Positions 41,685 to 47,922 of a DNA stretch of 47,922 nt are shown in pieces; the first letter of the stretch is position 1; each line of letters starts with the position of its first letter. The stretch is from Homoserinibacter sp. GY 40078 (GTDB taxonomy: Bacteria; Actinomycetota; Actinomycetes; Actinomycetales; Microbacteriaceae): the NCBI RefSeq assembly GCF_008017545.1, contig NZ_VRTZ01000002.1, forward strand, positions 903,443 to 951,364. Reading direction: 5' to 3'. A program made the position numbers and the translations under genes. Below the pieces are notes generated by a model, which did not search any database, had not been told where the DNA came from, and saw nothing but the letters and a program-made list of their open reading frames with translations.

Positions 41685-42626
41685 ATGGCAGGCACGCCGA
41701 TCGACATCACCATCCCCGACCAGACCGGCGTGCGCGCCGTCGTCACCGGGGCAAGCGACGGGATGGGGTTCCACATCGCGGAGCGCCTCGCAGCGGCGGG
41801 TGCCGAGGTGATCATCCCGGTCCGCAATCCGACGAAGGGTGAGGCCGCGATCGCGCGGATCCGCGAAATACACCCCGGTGCCGACGTGACTTTGCGCGCG
41901 CTCGACCTCTCCTCGCTCGAGTCCGTCGCCTCCCTCGGCGAGACGCTCCGCAGCGAGGGGCGGCCGATCCACCTGCTCATCAACAACGCAGGCGTCATGA
42001 CGCCCCCCGACCGGCAGACCACCGCCGATGGATTCGAGCTGCAGTTCGGCACGAACCACCTGGGGCACGTCGCCCTCGTCGCCGAGCTGCTGCCGCTCCT
42101 GCGCGAGGGCAGGGCGCGAGTGACATCGCAGTTGAGCATCGCCGCCAACTCCGGCTCGATCAACTGGGACGACCTCAACTGGGAGCGCACATACAACGGC
42201 GGTCGCGCCTACAGCCAGTCCAAGATCGCGTTCGGTCTCTTCGCTCTGGAACTGCAGCGCCGGAGCGTGGAGGGCGGATGGGGCATCACCAGCAACCTCT
42301 CGCACCCCGGCGTCGCCCCCACGAACCTGCTCGCTGCTCGCCCGGAGCTGGGGCGCGGCGAGGCGGCCCGCGGGCGCCGCACGATCGGCTTCCTCTCCGA
42401 GCGCGGTCTCCTGCTCGGAACCGTCCGGTCTGCGGGGCTGCCAGCCCTGCTCGCCGCCACCTCCCCCGACGCCGGCGGATCCTTCTACGGTCCGAGCGGG
42501 CTCGGGCACCTCGGAGGCGCACCCGCTCAGCAGAAGCTCTACTCGCGGCTGCGCAGCGTCGACGAGGCACGTCGGGTCTGGCAGGTCTCGCAAGAGCTCA
42601 CGGGGGTGCCGTTCCCCCGCGCGTGA
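41685..42626 (+). CDS. Short-chain dehydrogenase/reductase (SDR)
   Basis: A 313-residue enzyme. ATG 41685 is preferred to the upstream ATG 41637 because AGGAGG lies just before it. The cofactor motif is TGASDGMG (TGxxxGxG) in [23 protein letters not shown] is in [11 protein letters not shown], the active-site Ser is in [11 protein letters not shown], and YxxxK is [10 protein letters not shown]. The extended length and [13 protein letters not shown] segment match the retinol-dehydrogenase-like SDRs that often sit next to MmyB-like regulators. Substrate unknown; transcription is probably controlled by the divergent regulator. Confidence 0.93.
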   Translation: MAGTPIDITIPDQTGVRAVVTGASDGMGFHIAERLAAAGAEVIIPVRNPTKGEAAIARIREIHPGADVTLRALDLSSLESVASLGETLRSEGRPIHLLINNAGVMTPPDRQTTADGFELQFGTNHLGHVALVAELLPLLREGRARVTSQLSIAANSGSINWDDLNWERTYNGGRAYSQSKIAFGLFALELQRRSVEGGWGITSNLSHPGVAPTNLLAARPELGRGEAARGRRTIGFLSERGLLLGTVRSAGLPALLAATSPDAGGSFYGPSGLGHLGGAPAQQKLYSRLRSVDEARRVWQVSQELTGVPFPRA

Positions 42627-42634
42627 GCTGGCGG

Positions 42635-42640
42635 CAGGAT
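42635..42640 (+). promoter_or_regulatory. Possible -10 element of a leaderless gene (CAGGAT)
   Basis: CAGGAT ends six bases before GTG 42647. It is a weak hexamer, listed because the spacing equals that at the better leaderless starts; AGGA could instead act as a ribosome-binding site. Confidence 0.3.
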
Positions 42641-42646
42641 GGTGCC

Positions 42647-43174
42647 GTGGCGAGCGACAGCGGCATCCGGGTCCGGCCGATGGCGGCATCCGACTGGCCT
42701 CGGGTGCGGCGCATCTACGCCGAGGGGATCGCGGGCGGCCACGCGACGTTCGAGGCGCAGCCACCCGAGTGGGATGCGTTCGACGCCGGCAGGCTCCCCG
42801 CGCCCCGGCTCGTGGCCGTCGGCAACGACGACGAGGCTCTGGGGTGGGTCGCCGCCTCGCCCGTCTCAGCGCGAGCCGTGTACTGCGGGGTGGTCGAGCA
42901 CTCGATCTACATCGCCGACGAGGCTCGCGGGCGCGGCATCGGAGCGATCCTGCTCGGGGCGTTCCTGGCGGAGACGGACGCTGCAGGGATCTGGACCGTG
43001 CAGTCGTCGATCTTCCCCGAGAACCTCGCGAGCCTGCGCCTCCACGCACGCCACGGCTTCCGCACGGTCGGCACCCGCGAGCGGATCGCGCTGATGAGCT
43101 ACGGCCCGATGGCGGGTGTCTGGCGCGACACCATCCTCATCGAGCGGCGCGCACCGTCCGGCGGCGAGTCCTGA
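42647..43174 (+). CDS. GNAT acetyltransferase, phosphinothricin/methionine-sulfoximine type
   Basis: A 175-residue GNAT enzyme. IYAEGIAGGHATFEAQPPEW (about residues 25-44) is the hallmark of the Pat/Bar/MddA subgroup, and the acetyl-CoA loop is EARGRGIGAILLGAF (about residues 91-105). ENLASLRLHARHGF is the conserved C-terminal helix. Members N-acetylate phosphinothricin, methionine sulfoximine or other amino-acid analogues; the natural substrate is often unknown. It starts 20 bp after the SDR gene, and its last 38 bp overlap the convergent surface-protein gene. Confidence 0.88.
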   Translation: MASDSGIRVRPMAASDWPRVRRIYAEGIAGGHATFEAQPPEWDAFDAGRLPAPRLVAVGNDDEALGWVAASPVSARAVYCGVVEHSIYIADEARGRGIGAILLGAFLAETDAAGIWTVQSSIFPENLASLRLHARHGFRTVGTRERIALMSYGPMAGVWRDTILIERRAPSGGES

Positions 43175-46100
43175 CGAGCAGCACGCCGAGCAGCAGCACG
43201 GCGAGAGCCAGAGCCGCGGTCGGGATCGCGTTGTCGACGCCCGTGGCACCCAACTCGTCCTCCCCCGCATCCGCGGCGGCGGGCGCAGCGGAGATCGTCA
43301 GCGCGATCGTGGCGCGATCGACGCCGCCTTCGTCCACGAGTACCACGTGGTGCAGGCCTGCGGGGGTGCCCGCCGGGATCGCGAACGTCCGCGAGAAGGC
43401 GCCCGTGGAGTCGGCCGTGACCGTGCCGAGCACGACCGGATCCGAATGAAGCACCACCGTGTAGACGGCGCCCGGCTCGAGGCCGGTCCCCGTCACGAGC
43501 ACCGTCTTGCCGGCCACCGCGCTCGAGAGCGACAGCGTGAGCGTCAGCACGGTCGCCGTGGGCACGGACTCGCCGCTGCCGGTCTCCGAGTCGTAGCCAT
43601 CCAGCTGGGGCGTCACGACGACGGTGATCGTCGCGCCGCTCAGCTCCGACGTCAGATCGAGGCTCGCGCCCGTGGCGCCCTCGATGGGCTCGCCGTCGGC
43701 GTACCACTGGTAGACGTATGCGGTCGGGGCGGGCTCGGCGAAGGAGGTGATCGTGGCGGTGAGTGTCTGCCCGACCTGGGCAACACCGGCGACCTCGACC
43801 TCGACGCCGGCGGTGTAGGCACCCTTCTCGACCGTGGAAGTCGGGTCCGAGGTGGCCGCGCCGCTCGCCGCGTCGTATCCGGCGAGGACCGGGCTGACCG
43901 TGACCGTGATCGCCGTGCCGAGCTGCTCCACCGACGGAGTGAACTCGGAGGAGGTCGCACCATCGATGGCGATGCCGTCGGAGTACCACTGCACCGTGTA
44001 GCCGGTCGGTGTGGGCGACACGCCTCCCGCAACGCTCGCGGTGAGCGTCTGCGCGACGGCGGCGGTTCCCTCGATGCTCACGGCGAGGTCGCCCGTGAAG
44101 CTGCCCGCACCGATCGTGGTCGTCGTGCTGATGCGCGAGGTACCGGTCGTGCCGTCGTAGGCCTCTCGCACCGGTGTGACGGCGACCGAGATCGTGCTCC
44201 CCAGGTGCGTCGCGGTGAGCTCGAGGCTCGAGCCGGTTGCGCCGTCGATCGGCTCGTCGCCGGTGAACCACTGGTAGCTGTACGAGGTCGCCGACGGCGT
44301 CGATCCGCTGGTCACCGCGACGCTCAGGGTCTCTCCCACGGCTCGCGTGCCGTCGATCCGGAGCTCGGGCTTCGCAGAGAAGACGCCCTTCGCGACCTCG
44401 GCCGACGAGACCTCGCCGACCGCATCGCTCGATGTGTAGCCAGCACGCACCGGGGTGACCTCGACGGTCACGACGCCGCCGAGCATCCCCGGGGTGAGGG
44501 CGAGGCTCGTGCTCGTTGCGCCCGTGATCGGCTCGTCGTCCAGCAACCACCGGTACGAGTAGCTCGTGGGGGTCGGTGAGGCGGCCGTCGAGACGACGGC
44601 GGTGAGTGTTCCGCCGACCCGGGCGTTCCCCGTGAGGGTCACGACCGGTGCTCGCGTGAACGCCGCCGTCGCAACCGGACCCACACCAGTCGACTCGACG
44701 GTCGTCGTCTCGTAGCCGGTGGCCTTCCCCGTGACTTTCACGGTGATCGTGGAACCGACGAGTGCTGCCGGGACGGTGAAGGTCGACGAGGTGGCGTTCG
44801 CGATCGGCTCCCCGCCTGCGTACCACGCGTAGCTCAGGGTCGCGGCCGAGTCCCAGGTGCCGGGAACCGCGGTGAGCGTCTGGTCAACCGTGGGCGTGCC
44901 CGTGATCGTCGGAGTGGGGGTCGCCGAGAACTTGTTCGCCTTCACCTCGGAGGTCGGCGAGGATGTGCCCGCTCCGGTCGCGGAGACATACCCGTCGAGC
45001 ACGGGAGTCGCGGTCACCGTGATCTTCTTGCCGATGGCCGACGACGGGACGGTGAAGGTGGACGAGGTCGCCCCGGTCGCGGCGACCTCGCCGACATACC
45101 ACTGGTACGTGTAGGAGGTCGGGGTGGGCTCGGCTTCCTCGTCGATCGTGGCAGTCAGGACCGTGCCGGGTCGGATCACCTCGGCGTCGACGGTGACGAC
45201 CGCAGCGGACTCGAACGCGCGCGGGATTGTCGTCTCCGTGAGAGTCGAGCCGCCCGTGACCACGAGCAGGTGGCGGGAATCGCCCGGATCGACCGAGATT
45301 CCCGTAGCGAACGACACGGGTACCGGCTCGACACCGGCTGACTCGTCGTTCTCGGTATCGAACACTTCGATCTGGCCGCTGCTGCTGTTGCCGATGACGT
45401 AGGCGAGCGAACCGTCGGCCGCGAACGCGATCCTGCTCGTCGAAATGGTGATAGTCATCGACGTATCGGATGTCAGGGCGTTGGTCGTCGTGTCGAGCAC
45501 ACGCAGAGTCGTGCTGGCGGCGACGTACACCTTGTTCTGCGTCGGACTTGCAGCAAGTCTCCGTGCGGTGGTCAACGAGATCAGCGTCTTCGTGTAGGTG
45601 GACGTGGAGATCACGTACACGCCGACGCCATCAGCGGTCGCATACGCGTAGGCGCCGTCGCGACTGAAGGCGAGAGACGTCACCGCGGCGCCGATGTCGA
45701 TGTGCTTCACCACCGTGTTGTTGGCGGTGCTGATGACCGAGATCGAACCCGCGTTGTATTTGTAGTTGCCGACCCAGGCCTGCGTGCCTGCCGGGTTGAG
45801 TTCAACCGTGTACGGCACCTCCTCGCCACGCGAGGTGTCGTTGACCGTCGTCACCACGGCAGCCGTTGCCGTGTTGATCACCGTCGTCCATGGGCGGCTA
45901 CCGTTGTAGTGCGCCACATAGAGACGACTGCCGTCGGCCGAGATAGCTCCCTCTTGGGGCGACGCATTCACCGATACGGAGTTCATGACCTCCTTGGTGG
46001 AGACGTCGACGAAGAGGACCTTGTTCGCTGAGCTATCGATCAGATACGCGGTGTCACCGTCGGGGCTGAACACCACGTCCCTGAGCGAGGTCGTCCCACT

Positions 46101-46202
46101 GAAGTAGAAGCTGGCGGCGTCCGCCGCACGAGGCGTCACGGCAACCCCGGCTGCGGCGAGGACGACGACGAAGAGGGCTGCGACAGCGCGGCGCAGATGC
46201 AT
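43137..46202 (-). CDS. Surface protein with YVTN-type propeller, six Ig-like repeats and sorting-type C-terminus
   Basis: A 1021-residue secreted protein. Start ATG 46200-46202 has GGAGG nine bases upstream. Residues 1-29 are a signal peptide. Residues about 30-335 form a YVTN-like beta-propeller (SPDGDTAYLIDSS, SADGSRLYVAHYN, SRDGAYAYATADG). About residues 335-880 are six repeats of about 90 residues, each with a core like PTPTSYTYQWYVGEVAATGA and TVTATPVLDGY, resembling bacterial Ig-like repeats. A last beta domain precedes a sorting-type tail: LGATG, a hydrophobic helix (ALALAVLLLGVLLV) and RTRRRTVRAAR. LGATG is close to the LAxTG motif of class E sortases, so wall attachment is likely. 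No ligand is known; adhesion is the usual role. Confidence 0.88.
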   Translation of the reverse strand: MHLRRAVAALFVVVLAAAGVAVTPRAADAASFYFSGTTSLRDVVFSPDGDTAYLIDSSANKVLFVDVSTKEVMNSVSVNASPQEGAISADGSRLYVAHYNGSRPWTTVINTATAAVVTTVNDTSRGEEVPYTVELNPAGTQAWVGNYKYNAGSISVISTANNTVVKHIDIGAAVTSLAFSRDGAYAYATADGVGVYVISTSTYTKTLISLTTARRLAASPTQNKVYVAASTTLRVLDTTTNALTSDTSMTITISTSRIAFAADGSLAYVIGNSSSGQIEVFDTENDESAGVEPVPVSFATGISVDPGDSRHLLVVTGGSTLTETTIPRAFESAAVVTVDAEVIRPGTVLTATIDEEAEPTPTSYTYQWYVGEVAATGATSSTFTVPSSAIGKKITVTATPVLDGYVSATGAGTSSPTSEVKANKFSATPTPTITGTPTVDQTLTAVPGTWDSAATLSYAWYAGGEPIANATSSTFTVPAALVGSTITVKVTGKATGYETTTVESTGVGPVATAAFTRAPVVTLTGNARVGGTLTAVVSTAASPTPTSYSYRWLLDDEPITGATSTSLALTPGMLGGVVTVEVTPVRAGYTSSDAVGEVSSAEVAKGVFSAKPELRIDGTRAVGETLSVAVTSGSTPSATSYSYQWFTGDEPIDGATGSSLELTATHLGSTISVAVTPVREAYDGTTGTSRISTTTTIGAGSFTGDLAVSIEGTAAVAQTLTASVAGGVSPTPTGYTVQWYSDGIAIDGATSSEFTPSVEQLGTAITVTVSPVLAGYDAASGAATSDPTSTVEKGAYTAGVEVEVAGVAQVGQTLTATITSFAEPAPTAYVYQWYADGEPIEGATGASLDLTSELSGATITVVVTPQLDGYDSETGSGESVPTATVLTLTLSLSSAVAGKTVLVTGTGLEPGAVYTVVLHSDPVVLGTVTADSTGAFSRTFAIPAGTPAGLHHVVLVDEGGVDRATIALTISAAPAAADAGEDELGATGVDNAIPTAALALAVLLLGVLLVRTRRRTVRAAR

Positions 46203-46341
46203 GAGGAAGGCCTCCGGATGTGCAGGGTGAAGTCACGGATCGGAGACCGCTCGTGATGAAGCTGAGCGTATGGCTCGGCGGAATATCGCCGCGTTCGAGA
46301 TGTCGCCGTTCGGGTGATAATTCCGAGCTGCGGGAGCGCAA

Positions 46342-46371
46342 GTGTCCCCCTCCCCTCCACGAGGGGGACAC
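46342..46371. terminator. 10-bp hairpin between the PhnB-like and surface-protein genes
   Basis: GTGTCCCCCT (46342-46351) and AGGGGGACAC (46362-46371) are perfect inverted repeats with a 10-nt loop. It lies 23 bp after the stop of the PhnB-like gene on the minus strand and 140 bp before the surface-protein start. A terminator is likely; its TGTCCCCC core matches the hairpin at 7378-7403. The rest of the 191-bp gap has no feature I can support. Confidence 0.6.
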
Positions 46372-46393
46372 GCGCTCGGTTGGAGAGGGCGCG

Positions 46394-46858
46394 TCAGGCG
46401 GCGCTCGCCTGCACGTCGAGCAGCCAGGTGACCCCGAAGCGGTCGGTCAGCATCCCGAAGCCGGGGCTCCACGGTGACGCGGCGAGAGGCTCGACGATCT
46501 CGGCATCGACCGCGAGCAGCTGCCAGTAGCCGTCGACCTCGGCGAGGGACTCGCCGCGGACCGACAGGAAGAAGGTGCGATCGGTGATCGTGGCCCCGTT
46601 CGCACGGGTCGTGGTGCCCGCGATCGCGGCCGGATCGGAGTCGTCCTGCCCCGGCACGTCGTAGGCCATGATGTGGAAGCCCTCGTCGCTCCGCAGCTCG
46701 GCGAAGACGATCTTGTCGGCCCCGGGCGCGTCCGCGGGCATGCCGAGGTCGGCGTAGGTCGCGGCGATCAGCTGCCCGCCGAAGACGGACTGGTAGAACT
46801 CGAGCGCCTGCCGCGCGTTGCCGCGGAAGTTGAGGTGGGTCGTGGTCGTGATGCTCAT
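46394..46858 (-). CDS. PhnB-like VOC (glyoxalase fold) protein
   Basis: A 154-residue protein from ATG 46856-46858 (MSITTTTHLNFRGNARQALE). It shares the fold and the terminal signature SPWSPGFGMLTDRFGVTWLL with the protein at 26168-26584 but has a longer middle (YDVPGQDDSDPAAIAGTTTR). Substrate unknown. It is divergent from a WYL-domain regulator; this pairing of PhnB-like proteins with YafY-type regulators is common, so the regulator probably controls it. Confidence 0.9.
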   Translation of the reverse strand: MSITTTTHLNFRGNARQALEFYQSVFGGQLIAATYADLGMPADAPGADKIVFAELRSDEGFHIMAYDVPGQDDSDPAAIAGTTTRANGATITDRTFFLSVRGESLAEVDGYWQLLAVDAEIVEPLAASPWSPGFGMLTDRFGVTWLLDVQASAA

Positions 46859-46919
46859 GGGAGCCCCTTCGTGTTGTGCGCGCGGCGCTTGCCGCACACC
46901 CCACGATTCCGGGCATAGC

Positions 46920-46934
46920 GGACAGATAATGTCC
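46920..46934. promoter_or_regulatory. Small palindrome overlapping a -10-like box before the WYL regulator
   Basis: GGACA (46920-46924) and TGTCC (46930-46934) flank GATAA. GATAAT (46925-46930) inside it resembles a -10, so a protein bound here would block the regulator's own promoter and perhaps the divergent PhnB-like gene. Autoregulation is inferred. Confidence 0.45.
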
Positions 46935-46958
46935 TCTACCTGCACGAGAATGGATTCC

Positions 46959-47909
46959 ATGACAGGAAGCTCTGCACGCATGCTCGAGCTGCTGTCGCTG
47001 CTGCAGAGTCGGCGCGACTGGCCGGGTGCTGTGCTCGCGAATCGGCTCGGCGTGACCTCACGCACGGTGCGACGCGATGTGGACCGCCTGCGCGAGCTCG
47101 GCTACTGCATCGACGCGACCCGGGGTCCGGACGGCGGCTACCGCATGTCGGCAGGTTCCGAGCTCCCGCCGCTTCTCTTCGACGACGAGCAAGCGGTGGC
47201 GATCGCGGTGGCGCTCGGGCAGGCGCCGGCGTCCGGGGTCGACCTCGACGACGCCGCGGCCCGTGCGCTCGCCACCGTGCGCCAGGTGATGCCGTCGCCC
47301 CTGCGCCATCGTGTCGACGGGATCGCGTTCGCACAGAAGGCGGCGAGCGACACTGTCGACCCCGCCGTGCTCGAGACGGTCAGCCGCGCTGCGCGAGAGG
47401 AGCGGACGATCCGCTTCGACTACGGCGACGACGCCGACCCGCCGCCTCGGCATGTGGAGCCGCATGCCGTGGTCGCGAAGGGCGGGCGCTGGTATCTGAT
47501 CGCGTGGGACCTCGAGCGATCCGACTGGCGCATCTTCCGGCTCGATCGGCTGAGACCGCGGAGCGGGGGCGTTCCGTTCGCGCGACGCAGGCTGCCCGCG
47601 CCCGACGCGGTCACGTTCCTCGACGCGCGGATGAAGGGATCCGAATCGGAGGACCGCTGGCCGTGCGTGGGTGAGATCGTTCTCCCGCTCCCCTCTCGGG
47701 AGGTCGCCCCCTGGATCGGCGACGGGTCGCTGGAAGATCTCGAGAACGGCAACACGCGCGTCACGATCGGGGCATGGTCGTGGACGGGCGTGCTCTCGAT
47801 CGCCGCGCGCTTCGACGTGCCGTTCACGATCATCGGGCCGGAACCGCTGCGGAGGGCGGCCGCCACCGTCGGGGCGCGGCTGCTGGCGGCAGGCGACTCG
47901 CGCCGGTGA
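46959..47909 (+). CDS. WYL-domain (YafY-type) transcriptional regulator
   Basis: A 316-residue regulator if started at ATG 46959 (MTGSSARMLELLSLLQSRRD). ATGs at 46929 and 46950 are also in frame, but 46929 lies inside a putative promoter and no start has a clear ribosome-binding site. The N-terminal winged helix (VLANRLGVTSRTVRRDVDRL, then RGPDGGYRM) binds DNA. The WYL domain (about residues 130-205; RTIRFDYGDD, GGRWYLIAWD) and the C-terminal WCX region sense a ligand, in some systems nucleic acid. The stop is at 47907-47909, close to the window end. It probably regulates the divergent PhnB-like gene. Confidence 0.9.
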   Translation: MTGSSARMLELLSLLQSRRDWPGAVLANRLGVTSRTVRRDVDRLRELGYCIDATRGPDGGYRMSAGSELPPLLFDDEQAVAIAVALGQAPASGVDLDDAAARALATVRQVMPSPLRHRVDGIAFAQKAASDTVDPAVLETVSRAAREERTIRFDYGDDADPPPRHVEPHAVVAKGGRWYLIAWDLERSDWRIFRLDRLRPRSGGVPFARRRLPAPDAVTFLDARMKGSESEDRWPCVGEIVLPLPSREVAPWIGDGSLEDLENGNTRVTIGAWSWTGVLSIAARFDVPFTIIGPEPLRRAAATVGARLLAAGDSRR

Positions 47910-47922
47910 ACGACTCGTGTGC

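Noticed and set aside
43116-44579. A 487-codon open frame antisense to the Ig-repeat surface protein
   Set aside because: Repetitive content mirrors the Ig repeats on the other strand; no start signal or domain.

Overview
The window is high-GC DNA (roughly 70 % by eye) with many GTG starts and several apparently leaderless genes. It carries an AfsR/SARP-type regulator, a deazaflavin (F420)-dependent Ddn-like oxidoreductase, a class-E-like sorting motif (LGATG) and an IS481-family element. Together these point to a Gram-positive actinobacterium, most likely Microbacteriaceae (Micrococcales). The family-level call is an inference from gene content; no marker gene such as rRNA is present.

Region 1 (1-20.7 kb) is part of a Wzx/Wzy-type exopolysaccharide locus. 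A minus-strand, translationally coupled trio opens it: a DUF1972/GT4 glycosyltransferase, a Gfo/Idh/MocA sugar dehydrogenase, and an aldo-keto-reductase-like TIM-barrel protein cut by the window edge. Next come a membrane-anchored secreted protein and two giant paralogous secreted proteins (1093 and 1790 aa; beta-propeller, FN3-like, LamG, PKD and a C-terminal jelly-roll-like module). A Wzx-type flippase follows. An intact IS481-family element sits exactly in the CTAG formed by the overlapping stop codons of the flippase and a convergent membrane-anchored beta-helix protein. The region ends with a Wzz-like co-polymerase carrying a degenerate kinase-like domain, a Wzy/O-antigen-ligase-like protein and a TagD-type glycerol-3-phosphate cytidylyltransferase, in one overlapping operon.

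Region 2 (20.7-30.2 kb) holds mostly housekeeping and accessory genes: two small unknown proteins, an LRV-repeat protein, an ABC ATPase/FtsX-type permease pair, Nudix, S4-domain, glutathione peroxidase, GNAT, Ddn-like, PhnB-like and macro-domain proteins, a conserved unknown, a GAP/Sap-type membrane protein and a SulP transporter.

Region 3 (30.2-34.9 kb) is a leaderless SARP/AfsR-type regulator convergent with a DrrAB-type ABC exporter. The exporter's upstream region carries an 11-bp-spaced direct repeat with the geometry of a SARP operator.

Region 4 (34.9-40.7 kb) is a DUF389 membrane protein plus a divergent signalling and synthesis module. A MASE1-like histidine kinase points one way. An operon of a stand-alone receiver, a membrane HEAT-repeat protein and a processive-type membrane GT2 glycosyltransferase points the other way. 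I regard this as the best candidate for an undescribed system: two-component, post-translational control of a surface polysaccharide synthase.

Region 5 (40.7-47.9 kb) contains an MmyB-like regulator/SDR pair around a strong palindrome, a phosphinothricin-acetyltransferase-like GNAT, a wall-anchored YVTN-propeller/Ig-repeat surface protein, and a PhnB-like protein divergent from a WYL-domain regulator. No tRNA, rRNA, CRISPR array or recognisable riboswitch was seen, and no gene-free stretch exceeds 300 bases.
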